A stretch of 38,827 bases of DNA from Sulfurospirillum sp964466465 (GTDB lineage: Bacteria > Campylobacterota > Campylobacteria > Campylobacterales > Sulfurospirillaceae): positions 1-38,827 of the forward strand of contig CAYXNJ010000021.1 in NCBI GenBank assembly GCA_964466465.1, written 5' to 3'. Of this stretch, positions 23,402 to 31,604 are shown piece after piece; position 1 is the stretch's first letter, and each line of letters opens with the position of its first letter. A program made the position numbers and the translations under genes. Under the pieces are notes generated by a model that saw nothing but the letters and a program-made list of their open reading frames with translations, had not been told where the DNA came from and ran no database searches.

Positions 23402-26400
23402 ATGAGCGAAATACCTTACACACACTTACATTTACACACCGAATATTCGCTACTTGATGGCGCGAACAAGATAGGCAAGCTTGCTAAAAAACTCAAATCG
23501 CAAGGTGTAACTTCTGTTGCTATTACCGATCATGGCAATATGTTTGGAGCGATTGATTTTTATAAAACCATGCGTAAAGAGGGCATTAAACCTATTATCG
23601 GCATGGAAGCGTACATTCACAACCAAGATGACATTGGCGATAAAACGACCAAACAGCGTTTTCACCTCTGTTTGTATGCAAAAAATGAGATAGGTTATAA
23701 AAATTTGATGTATCTCTCTTCGATGAGTTATATCAAAGGGTTTTACTACTATCCACGTATCAACAAACAGCTTTTAAAAGAACATTCTGAAGGGCTTATC
23801 TGCTCAGGTGCTTGTCTGCAAGGCGAAGTCAACTGGCATCTTAATCTTAATAATAAACGAAACGTCCAATTTGGAGCACGTGGTTATGAAAGGGCTAAAG
23901 AGATAGCGCTTGAATACAAAGAGATTTTTGGTGAAGATTTTTACTTAGAGATTATGCGTCACGGTATTACCGATCAGCATTTTATTGACGATGATATTTT
24001 GAAACTTGCCAAAGAGACCAACATTAAAATTATCGCGACCAACGATACCCACTATTTGGAACAAGATAACGCCGAAGCGCATGAGGCATTTATGTGTATC
24101 GCAATGAACAAAGAGTTTGATGACCCAAATCGTCTGCGTCACTCCGTACATGAGTTTTATCTCAAATCTCCAGTTCAAATGAGTGACCTTTTTGCGGACA
24201 TTCCTGAAGCAATTACTAACACCCAAGAGATTGTGGATAAGTGTAATTTAGAGATTAAACTAGGCGATCCAACCCCTCCAAAATTCAAGTTTATGAAAGA
24301 GTATGCGCAAAAAGAGGGACTTAGCTTTGAAAGTGATGATGACTTTTTTGCGTACCAGTGTCGCAAAGGTCTCGAAAAACGTCTTGTGCATATTGATGAG
24401 AGTAAGCATGAAGAGTATAAAGCAAGGTTAGAGCGAGAAATCGGCATTATTTGCGCGATGAAGTTCCCCGGTTATATGCTCATCGTTTGGGATTTTATCC
24501 GTGAAGCCAAAGAGCGAGGTGTTCCAGTAGGTCCAGGGCGGGGTTCGGCGGCGGGAAGTCTGGTAGCATTTTCACTTTTTATCACCGACATTGACCCGAT
24601 GCCGTACAACCTTCTTTTTGAGAGGTTCTTGAATCCTGAACGTATTAGTATGCCCGATATCGATATTGACTTCTGTCAAAGCAGACGTGGCGAAATTATC
24701 GACTATGTTGTTGAAAAATATGGTCGTTATAATGTGGCGCAAGTTATCACCTTTGGTAAACTCTTAGCGAAGGGTGTTATTCGTGACGTTGCGCGTGTTT
24801 TAGCTATTCCTTACGCCGAAGCGGATGCGATGGCAAAACTCATTCCTGATGAACTGGGCATTACGCTTAATGGTATTGGTGTGGAAGGAGAAGAGGGGTA
24901 CAAACCAGGAGCGTATCAAAAAGAGCCAAAACTTCGTGAACTCATCGAAAGTAGCCCAAAAATGCAGCGTGTCTGGAAGTTTGCGTTAGCGCTTGAAGGA
25001 CTGAATCGAAACTCTGGTATGCATGCCGCTGGTGTGGTTATCAGTGATGAGGAGTTATGGCATAAAACACCACTCTATCAACCTTCAGGCGAAGACCATT
25101 TAGTAACGCAGTATTCTCTGAATTACCTAGAAGATGTTGACTTAATCAAGTTCGACTTCTTGGGTCTTAAGACCCTTACGGTGATTGATAATGCACTAAA
25201 ACTCATTAAATCTCGTTATAACACAGAGATCAACTTCAATACCTTAGATGTGAATGATCCTAAAGTCTATGAACTGATTCAAAGTGGCGATACGGTAGGC
25301 CTTTTCCAGATCGAATCGAGCGGTATGCAGTCTTTGAATGAGCGTTTAAAACCAACAACGTTTGAAGACTTAATTGCGGTTTTGGCATTGTATCGTCCAG
25401 GTCCGATGGAATCGGGAATGCTCGATGACTTTATCGACCGTAAAAATGGACGTAAAGAGATCAAATACTTTTTTGACGAGTTTACTGAACCTTTAAAACC
25501 AATCCTTGAACCAACCTATGGAGTTATCGTCTATCAAGAACAGGTTATGCAGATTGTTCAAAGTATTGGTGGTTTTAGCCTTGGTGAAGCGGATTTGATT
25601 CGTCGTGCGATGGGTAAGAAAAAAATCGACTATATGAAGCAAAAAGCCGAAGAGTTCGCGGAAGGTGCAGTAAAACAAGGGCTAGATAAAGATCATGCGA
25701 TTGAACTTTTTGGTTTGATTGAAAAGTTCGCAGGCTATGGTTTTAACAAATCCCACTCGGCAGCCTATGCGATGGTAACGTTTCAAACCGCGTATCTTAA
25801 ATGTTACTATCCACAAGAATTTATGGCGGCTCTTTTAACTTCAGAGCAGGACAATACCGATAAAATCGTTAAGTACATTGATGAAGTTAAACGCTTAGGC
25901 ATTAAACTTTTACCACCAAGTATTCAACACAGTTTGATTGAATTTAGCGCGATTACCGATAGTGATGGCGAAGAGGCAATTTTATTTGGTATGGGCGCGA
26001 TTAAAGGTGTCGGAAATGCTGCGATTAGCAAAATCTTAGAAGCCAGAGCTGAAGCTCCATTTGCAGATATTAGCGATTTTATTTCGCGAATAGATAGCTC
26101 AAAAGTCAATAAAAAAGTCCTAGAATCGTTCATAAAATCGGGCAGTTTTGATGACTTTGGTTATACCAGACGCGCACTTTTAGAAAACATCGATAGTATT
26201 ATTGAAGCCAGTGCTGAGTGCAGTCGTGCTAAAAAGATGGCTGAGTACTCGCTCTTTGGTGATATGGTAGAGATGACAACCGTTCAGGTGAGCATCGACA
26301 ATATCCCTGAGTTTGATAACAAACGTATGCTTGAGCTTGAAAAAGAGACGATTGGTTTTTACATTTCAGGACATCCACTCGATGCCTTTAGGGCTGAAAT

Positions 26401-26950
26401 TGACGAGATGAGCTATACGCTCTCCAGTGAAAAAGATCAAATCGAAGATGGAAGTAAAGCCCTATTTATCGGCAAGGTTGAAGGCATTACGGAGAAGATT
26501 AGTAAAAAAGGTAATAAGTTTGGAATTATTACGCTCATGGATTTCCATGGTAGTATGGAATTAACTGTCTTTGAAAAACAACTTGAAGCACTTTCAAAAA
26601 TGGATCTTGAAAACCCTCTCTGCTTTAAAGTCGAAGTGACCAACGATGGGCAAAATACAAAAATGCGTGTCATGAAAATCATGGAGCTCAGTGAGGCTAA
26701 AAAAGAGAAGATTGAGACGAAAGTTATTGAGGTTCCGCTCGATCCAAAAGTCCTTTTAATTGATCTTAGTGATGATACAACGCAATTAGAGATTTTATAT
26801 CAGATGGTGCGTGAGTGTTCAGGGCGAAGGCCTTTGCATTTAGTGATTACATCCAAACTTCAAGATGTTGTCATCGAAACAGGTTTTGGGGTGGACGATA
26901 ACCTTGATGAAAAGATTTCAGGCTTAGGTTATGTCAAGGTGGTTGCTTAA
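23402..26950 (+). CDS. dnaE: DNA polymerase III alpha subunit
   Basis: The replicative polymerase catalytic subunit, 1182 residues. The N-terminal PHP domain opens HLHTEYSLLDGANKIG. The palm has GPGRGSAAGSLVAF, and the metal-binding PDIDIDF (aspartates at 419, 421 and 423); a third catalytic region includes KFDFLGLKTL. The fingers have YGFNKSHSAAYA, and an OB fold and tail domain close the protein. It is of DnaE1 length, and no proofreading exonuclease is fused, so it is not PolC. The ATG at 23402 is chosen because longer in-frame extensions begin inside the preceding terminator loop. The stop lies inside a terminator hairpin shared with the convergent CBS gene. Confidence 0.98.
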   Translation: MSEIPYTHLHLHTEYSLLDGANKIGKLAKKLKSQGVTSVAITDHGNMFGAIDFYKTMRKEGIKPIIGMEAYIHNQDDIGDKTTKQRFHLCLYAKNEIGYKNLMYLSSMSYIKGFYYYPRINKQLLKEHSEGLICSGACLQGEVNWHLNLNNKRNVQFGARGYERAKEIALEYKEIFGEDFYLEIMRHGITDQHFIDDDILKLAKETNIKIIATNDTHYLEQDNAEAHEAFMCIAMNKEFDDPNRLRHSVHEFYLKSPVQMSDLFADIPEAITNTQEIVDKCNLEIKLGDPTPPKFKFMKEYAQKEGLSFESDDDFFAYQCRKGLEKRLVHIDESKHEEYKARLEREIGIICAMKFPGYMLIVWDFIREAKERGVPVGPGRGSAAGSLVAFSLFITDIDPMPYNLLFERFLNPERISMPDIDIDFCQSRRGEIIDYVVEKYGRYNVAQVITFGKLLAKGVIRDVARVLAIPYAEADAMAKLIPDELGITLNGIGVEGEEGYKPGAYQKEPKLRELIESSPKMQRVWKFALALEGLNRNSGMHAAGVVISDEELWHKTPLYQPSGEDHLVTQYSLNYLEDVDLIKFDFLGLKTLTVIDNALKLIKSRYNTEINFNTLDVNDPKVYELIQSGDTVGLFQIESSGMQSLNERLKPTTFEDLIAVLALYRPGPMESGMLDDFIDRKNGRKEIKYFFDEFTEPLKPILEPTYGVIVYQEQVMQIVQSIGGFSLGEADLIRRAMGKKKIDYMKQKAEEFAEGAVKQGLDKDHAIELFGLIEKFAGYGFNKSHSAAYAMVTFQTAYLKCYYPQEFMAALLTSEQDNTDKIVKYIDEVKRLGIKLLPPSIQHSLIEFSAITDSDGEEAILFGMGAIKGVGNAAISKILEARAEAPFADISDFISRIDSSKVNKKVLESFIKSGSFDDFGYTRRALLENIDSIIEASAECSRAKKMAEYSLFGDMVEMTTVQVSIDNIPEFDNKRMLELEKETIGFYISGHPLDAFRAEIDEMSYTLSSEKDQIEDGSKALFIGKVEGITEKISKKGNKFGIITLMDFHGSMELTVFEKQLEALSKMDLENPLCFKVEVTNDGQNTKMRVMKIMELSEAKKEKIETKVIEVPLDPKVLLIDLSDDTTQLEILYQMVRECSGRRPLHLVITSKLQDVVIETGFGVDDNLDEKISGLGYVKVVA

Positions 26951-26960
26951 ACCACCTTTT
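26936..26960 (+). terminator. Terminator at the end of dnaE
   Basis: A perfect 9-bp stem (26936-26944 with 26950-26958) has a 5-base loop and a short T run at 26957-26960. It overlaps the last codons and stop of dnaE and sits between two convergent transcripts. Confidence 0.75.
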
Positions 26961-27357
26961 AGGCATCCGCCTCAATCGTTTTCAAAAAGAGGGTCAAAAT
27001 ATCAGTCATTGTTAAAATGCCCTCTAATTCGTTGTTATCGACAACTAAAAGGCGTTTGACATTGTTTTTAACCATCAATTGCGATGCGTATTTTAAATCA
27101 AGTTGCTTTGAGACTTGAATAGCAGGCTTGGAACAGATGTCATAGACCCTTAAAAGATCAATATCGCCATCGCTTGAGATAATCGAATATAAAATATTTT
27201 TATACGTCAACAATCCATACGCATCACTGGGTCGAATTTTATCGACAATCAGCGATTTGACGCGTGTTGTGCGCATCATCATAAGTGCATCACGCACAGG
27301 TGCCATCGGAGAGATAATCGCAAGATTGTCTTTGACCATTACTTCTGAAACTAACAT
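26959..27357 (-). CDS. CBS-domain pair protein
   Basis: A 132-residue protein consisting of two CBS motifs (about 1-60 and 72-130). The first begins VSEVMVKDNLAIISPMAPVRDALMMM in the usual way, and the second ends LEGILTMTDILTLFL. Paired CBS domains form a Bateman module that binds adenosine nucleotides, and stand-alone versions commonly regulate a neighbouring enzyme or transporter. It is the last gene of a minus-strand run, 9 bases after the PII-like gene, with GGAG before its ATG. A role as second nucleotide sensor for the DUF1538 membrane protein two genes upstream is an inference from this order. Confidence 0.88.
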   Translation of the reverse strand: MLVSEVMVKDNLAIISPMAPVRDALMMMRTTRVKSLIVDKIRPSDAYGLLTYKNILYSIISSDGDIDLLRVYDICSKPAIQVSKQLDLKYASQLMVKNNVKRLLVVDNNELEGILTMTDILTLFLKTIEADA

Positions 27358-27366
27358 AGCAACTCC

Positions 27367-27723
27367 TTATAATTCGTCTAATATCTCTTTCTCAAAAAGT
27401 TCCACTTCATCAGCTTCCATGCCCGAAATATGGGTTAATGGAAAGGTAAAGATAAGCCCTTTGGATTCCTCATCTTTGTTGAGGATGTGAAGTGCCTTGC
27501 GTAATGCCTTAAACACATTCATCGAAAGACGCTGTGGAAGAACAAAAAGCAAAACAGAAACATTTTCTTCTAAGGTAAGACCAAAAAAGATTTTTTTCTC
27601 TTTTAACCCTATGGTTTTACCATTCAAGATGGTAACACTTCCCGCACCTGCCTTTTTAGCCGTTTCTATCGCCATCTCTTCTTCGGCATTAGGAACAATC
27701 ACCGTTAAAACAGTAAAGTTCAT
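27367..27723 (-). CDS. PII-like regulatory protein
   Basis: A 118-residue protein whose predicted beta-alpha-beta-beta-alpha-beta order fits the ferredoxin-like PII superfamily. FTVLTVIVP (strand), a helix ending KKAGAGSVTI, NGKTI, then a short charged segment GLKEKK in place of the long T-loop, NVSVLLFVLP, a helix MNVFKALRKAL and a final strand GLIFTFPL. The canonical PII uridylylation tyrosine and ATP motifs are not recognisable, so it is called PII-like rather than GlnB/GlnK. PII proteins form trimers that bind nucleotides and gate membrane transporters. Its start overlaps the stop of the DUF1538 gene (ATGA), the coupling expected of a transporter and its plug. The call rests on fold-pattern reading. 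Confidence 0.7.
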   Translation of the reverse strand: MNFTVLTVIVPNAEEEMAIETAKKAGAGSVTILNGKTIGLKEKKIFFGLTLEENVSVLLFVLPQRLSMNVFKALRKALHILNKDEESKGLIFTFPLTHISGMEADEVELFEKEILDEL

Positions 27724-29222
27724 TTTTCTCTCCTTTTAATCATAATCTGTACGATGACCCCATAACCCATCACGGTGATCATCGGAAAAAGTGACGCAAA
27801 CGCAATGAGTCCAAACCCATCAATGAGTGGATCTCTTCCTTCAATGTTTTCGGCAAGTCCAAGACCAAGTGCTGCCACAAGTGGCACAGTAACCGTAGAT
27901 GTTGTCACCCCTCCGCTATCGTAGGCAATGGGAATAATATAGCGTGGTGCAAAATAGGTCATAATAATCACAATAATATACCCAACGATAATAAAATAAT
28001 GCAATGAAGCACCATTGACAAGGCGGTAGCATCCAAGGGCAATACCGATGGCAACACCGATGGCTACGGCAATACGAAGCATATTTTGATTGATATTGCC
28101 ACTGCTTACTTCCGATGCTTTCATCGCAATAGCCATGAGAGCAGGTTCTGCCATTGTCGTTGAAAAGCCTATCATAAAGCCAAAGGTATAGATAATCCAG
28201 ACGTTATTCATCTTGGTAAGCTCATAAGCGATGGTTTCACCAATAGGGAAAAGCCCGATTTCAAGCCCTAAAATAAAAGCATCTAACCCTAAAATGACCA
28301 GAATAATCCCTGAGATAATTTTAGGAAGCTTAGCAATAGGTTTTTTAATCACCACATACTGAAAAAAAGCAATAACTGCAATAATAGGAATGACATCTTT
28401 CATAACGCCTAAAAGATCAAGCATAATTTGTGAAAAAGAGAGGGTGAAAGGGGTTGTTATCTCTTCAACAGGCGCACTGAGCGGTGTTACAACAGAGGCA
28501 GATGGATCGACAAAATGATACACCACAATGCCAAAAAGTTGTACAAAAATCATCGGTGTTAATGAGGCAAACGCAATGAGTCCAAATCCATCAATAAGAG
28601 GATTGCGTCCTTTGATACACGAAGAAAGACCGATACCAAGGGCTGCAACAAGCGGAACAGTCACCGTAGAGGTTGTGACACCGCCACTATCATAAGCAAG
28701 TCCTACGATCTCTTTGGGTGCAAAGAAAGTGATACACACGACAATGATATACCCCATAATGATATAAAAGTGAACAGGATGCCCCAGTAAAATACGAAGT
28801 GATCCTATGGCAATGGCACAGCCAACAGAGAGTGCTACGGTAACGCGTAAATAAAAAGCGTCAATTTTTCCATCGCTCACTATGGCCGCTTTATTGGCAA
28901 TGGCGATCAGTGCAGGTTCAGCGATGGTTGTTGCAAAGCCTATGAGAAACGAGAAACATAAAAGCCAAAACAAGGAGCCTTTATGGGCAAAATCGTGCGC
29001 CAAACCCTCTCCCACAGGGAAAATACCCACTTCAAGTCCACGGATAAACAGGGCAAGCCCAAAGGCAACGATACAAAGCCCGATAGAGGTAGGAATAAGA
29101 TTGTCAGGGATGGTTTTGATAAAGGCAATTTGAAAGAAAGCGACCACAAGGATAATAGGCAAAAGATCTTTAGAGGAGTTCTTTAAGTCTTTGGCAAAAA
29201 TACCCAAACTCTCTTTGAACAT
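27720..29222 (-). CDS. DUF1538 integral membrane protein with internal duplication
   Basis: A 500-residue polytopic membrane protein of unknown function. It is a tandem duplication with an offset of about 257 residues. YDSGGVTTSTVTVPLVAALG occurs at 177-196 and identically at 434-453; LIDGFGLIAFASL at 209-221 and 466-478; and a glycine- and glutamate-rich stretch with FP-GE at 64-72 and 321-329. GF-TT-AEPAL recurs at 95-105 and 352-362. Such duplicated halves with conserved polar re-entrant-like stretches suggest a transporter or channel, but the substrate is unknown. It follows flgS with no gap (TAA directly then ATG) and overlaps the PII-like gene by 4 bases. It belongs to a four-gene minus-strand run. 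Confidence 0.85.
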   Translation of the reverse strand: MFKESLGIFAKDLKNSSKDLLPIILVVAFFQIAFIKTIPDNLIPTSIGLCIVAFGLALFIRGLEVGIFPVGEGLAHDFAHKGSLFWLLCFSFLIGFATTIAEPALIAIANKAAIVSDGKIDAFYLRVTVALSVGCAIAIGSLRILLGHPVHFYIIMGYIIVVCITFFAPKEIVGLAYDSGGVTTSTVTVPLVAALGIGLSSCIKGRNPLIDGFGLIAFASLTPMIFVQLFGIVVYHFVDPSASVVTPLSAPVEEITTPFTLSFSQIMLDLLGVMKDVIPIIAVIAFFQYVVIKKPIAKLPKIISGIILVILGLDAFILGLEIGLFPIGETIAYELTKMNNVWIIYTFGFMIGFSTTMAEPALMAIAMKASEVSSGNINQNMLRIAVAIGVAIGIALGCYRLVNGASLHYFIIVGYIIVIIMTYFAPRYIIPIAYDSGGVTTSTVTVPLVAALGLGLAENIEGRDPLIDGFGLIAFASLFPMITVMGYGVIVQIMIKRREK

Positions 29223-30239
29223 TTAGCGTCCTATTTTGATTTCAAAACCTTTAGGTTCCTCAAGTAGATTGATTTTACCGCCATGTGCCTGAATAATTTG
29301 TAAAGAAAGCGCAAGTCCCAGCCCGTTTCCTTTTGTTTTGGTTGTTTTAAACGGTTCAAAGAGAATGTTTTTATTTTCGATAGGTTTACCATCATCATTA
29401 ACATGTAAAATGACATACTCTTCATTTTCGACAAAAGAAATGCTGACATTTCCACTCTCTTTTTCACACTCTTCAATCGCGTCAATTGCGTTGAAAATAA
29501 AGTTTTGAAGCACTAAGTTTAGAAGTTCAAAATCGGCCTTAATCTCGACATGGGGAAGATCAAAATGAAAAGCAACTTCTTTGGTGTAAGAGTAGTGTGA
29601 AATGGCTTGTTCGCACTCTTTAATGAGGCGATCAAGGTAAAAATAGCTCGGATTGATCTGCACGCTTTTGGTAAAAAGAAGTGTCGCTTTAATGATGCGC
29701 TCCACCCGCCAAATCGCTTTTTTGATCTCTGTGACAAGTGGCTTTACATTTGGGTCAACTTTTTTAAGAAGAGTAGATGCAAGCAGGGAAACAGAGCCTA
29801 TGGGATTGCGGATTTCATGGGAGAGATGAGCGGCGACTTGCCCCATGGAGACGAGACGTTCTTGACGTTTTCCTTCGGTAATATCTGTGGCTGTAATAAT
29901 TTTTTTATCGCTTTTCGTAACACTTTTAATGAGGTAAGAACGTCCTTCAAAATCGACTTCACTCTCTTCTTCAAGCGATAAGCCCTCTAACAGAGCACCA
30001 ATTTTTTTGGCTTCACTGTTTTGTAAAAAGATGGCACCATCACTGTCAAAAACCCAAAGAGCATTGGGTTGTACTTCGATAATTTGGCGAATAAAATCTT
30101 GCAATGCGGTATAAGATTCACCCAGTTTTTTATACTCATCTTCAATAACATAGGTTTGGTTAATGAGATCTTCTAACCCTTGTTTAAACAGCTCTTTTTC
30201 TTTGGCACTGAGGCTGTTGAGCAACGTTTCATCAATCAT
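29223..30239 (-). CDS. flgS: Cytoplasmic sensor histidine kinase, FlgS type
   Basis: A 338-residue soluble kinase without membrane segments. Its N-terminal part carries NQTYVIEDEY, then a PAS-like domain (about 52-122) with ALWVFDSDGAIFLQN. The phosphorylated histidine is H141 in SHEIRNPIGSV, the N-box is NFIFNAIDAIEE and the G-box GNGLGLALSL. The order and wording resemble Campylobacter FlgS, which senses the flagellar export apparatus and activates the sigma-54 regulator FlgR to turn on middle flagellar genes; flgR is not in the window. An aminotransferase gene is divergent next door, as remembered for C. jejuni. It heads the run leading to DUF1538, PII-like and CBS genes. Confidence 0.82.
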   Translation of the reverse strand: MIDETLLNSLSAKEKELFKQGLEDLINQTYVIEDEYKKLGESYTALQDFIRQIIEVQPNALWVFDSDGAIFLQNSEAKKIGALLEGLSLEEESEVDFEGRSYLIKSVTKSDKKIITATDITEGKRQERLVSMGQVAAHLSHEIRNPIGSVSLLASTLLKKVDPNVKPLVTEIKKAIWRVERIIKATLLFTKSVQINPSYFYLDRLIKECEQAISHYSYTKEVAFHFDLPHVEIKADFELLNLVLQNFIFNAIDAIEECEKESGNVSISFVENEEYVILHVNDDGKPIENKNILFEPFKTTKTKGNGLGLALSLQIIQAHGGKINLLEEPKGFEIKIGR

Positions 30240-30274
30240 TTTTGATTCCCATCATCTCTTTAAATGTTTATAAA

Positions 30275-30287
30275 GGGTATAATACCC
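30275..30287. promoter_or_regulatory. Palindromic overlapping promoters of flgS and the aminotransferase
   Basis: GGGTATAATACCC is a perfect 13-base palindrome centred in the divergent gap. The plus strand gives a perfect -10 (TATAAT, 30278-30283), 25 bases before the chosen GTG of the aminotransferase. The minus strand gives TATTAT. It could be simply back-to-back -10 boxes or also a regulator site. Confidence 0.6.
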
Positions 30288-30307
30288 AAAAAGTTTTGGA
30301 TAAAGTA

Positions 30308-31567
30308 GTGCAAGCGATACGCAAAAATATTATTAAAGATAAAAATATTCTCTATTTTGACTATACTGCATCAGGGCAGGGGTATAAGCCTATTGAAAAG
30401 CAAATGCTAGAGATACTTAAAACCTATGCCAATACTCACTCTGAGGTCTCTTCGAGTGCTGTTAAGACCAGTGCGTATTACACACAAGCCAGAAACGATT
30501 TACGCGTGGCACTTGAGCTAGATGATAGTTTTTATATTTTCCCTTGTGGCACAGGTGCAACGGGTGCGATTAAAAAATTTCAAGAATTGATGGGAATTTA
30601 CATTCCCCCTCGTACGCTTAAACGCTATGGACATAAACCTGAAAATCTTCCCGTTGTTTTTGTGGGACCGTATGAGCACCACTCCAATGAGCTTAGTTTC
30701 AGAGAAGGCTTATGCGAGGTCGTTCGCATTCCCTTAGATCAAGAGGAAAAAATCGACATAGGTTTTTTAGAGAGCAAACTTGAAGTTTATAAAAGCCGTG
30801 AGATCATCGCCTCTTTTTCGGTGGCATCCAATGTTACGGGTATTATGAGTGATTATAAAAGCATTTATAAACTCATTAAGCGCTATAACGGAATTTTATG
30901 CCTTGATGCAGCTGCGGCTTCGCCTTACATTAACATCGATTGTAACTACTACGATGCTCTTTTCCTCTCTCCTCATAAGTTATTAGGCGGGGTTGGGTCT
31001 TGTGGTATTTTGGTGATGAAAAAAGAGCTTTGTTGCGAGACAACACCAACGTTTGCAGGTGGAGGAACGGTTGGGTATGTTTCAAGGACATCCCATAATT
31101 TTTTAAGTGACATTGAACTCATCGAAGATGCAGGAACACCTGCCATCTTGCAATTTATTAAAGCGTCATTAGCGTATAAGCTTCGCAATGAAATAGGACT
31201 TGATCGGATTTATGCTACTGAAACGGAGCTCAAATTTTACTTTGGCTCACGTATTCGTGCCATTGAAGGGGTGAAGCTTTACTGCAAATATTCCCAAGAT
31301 AAACTTCCTATCTTTTCACTCAATTTTGATGGCATCAATCCTTATGATATTTCACAGTATCTTTCAGAGCATTTTGGCATTCAAACCAGAGCAGGATGCA
31401 GTTGTGCAGGGCCGTATGGGCATGATCTTTTGCATTTAAGCGATGGACAAAGTTTCGATGAAAAACCAGGCTGGTTACGCATTTCGATTCATTATACGCA
31501 CACTAAAAAAGAGATAGACACACTTTTAGACGCGATTAAAAAAGCGGTGAAAGCACTGAAAAAATAG
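30308..31567 (+). CDS. Class V aminotransferase, cysteine desulfurase-like
   Basis: A 419-residue PLP enzyme. The cofactor lysine is K224 in LSPHKLLGGVG, and the N-terminal FDYTASGQGYKPIE fits the SufS/CsdA branch. In the catalytic loop, RAGCSCAGPYGH puts cysteines at C364 and C366, where SufS/NifS enzymes hold the persulfide-forming cysteine; desulfurase or selenocysteine lyase activity is therefore plausible, though the protein may act on another substrate. The GTG at 30308 is preferred: GGATAA is seven bases upstream and a perfect -10 box occurs at 30278. A longer TTG-started frame from 30242 would run through that promoter. It stands alone, divergent from flgS. Confidence 0.85.
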   Translation: MQAIRKNIIKDKNILYFDYTASGQGYKPIEKQMLEILKTYANTHSEVSSSAVKTSAYYTQARNDLRVALELDDSFYIFPCGTGATGAIKKFQELMGIYIPPRTLKRYGHKPENLPVVFVGPYEHHSNELSFREGLCEVVRIPLDQEEKIDIGFLESKLEVYKSREIIASFSVASNVTGIMSDYKSIYKLIKRYNGILCLDAAAASPYINIDCNYYDALFLSPHKLLGGVGSCGILVMKKELCCETTPTFAGGGTVGYVSRTSHNFLSDIELIEDAGTPAILQFIKASLAYKLRNEIGLDRIYATETELKFYFGSRIRAIEGVKLYCKYSQDKLPIFSLNFDGINPYDISQYLSEHFGIQTRAGCSCAGPYGHDLLHLSDGQSFDEKPGWLRISIHYTHTKKEIDTLLDAIKKAVKALKK

Positions 31568-31572
31568 AATCT

Positions 31573-31604
31573 ATTTTGGAAGAGGTTAAAACTTCTTCCA
31601 AAAT
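31573..31604. terminator. Hairpin between convergent aminotransferase and trkH
   Basis: A perfect 11-bp stem (31573-31583 with 31594-31604) has a 10-base loop and overlaps the trkH stop. On the minus strand the exit side is T-rich (ending TATTTTTTC), so it best serves trkH. Confidence 0.55.

Noticed and set aside
30242..30307. TTG-started extension of the class V aminotransferase
   Set aside because: A perfect TATAAT is inside it, and the GTG at 30308 has a ribosome-binding site; the extension shows no family similarity.
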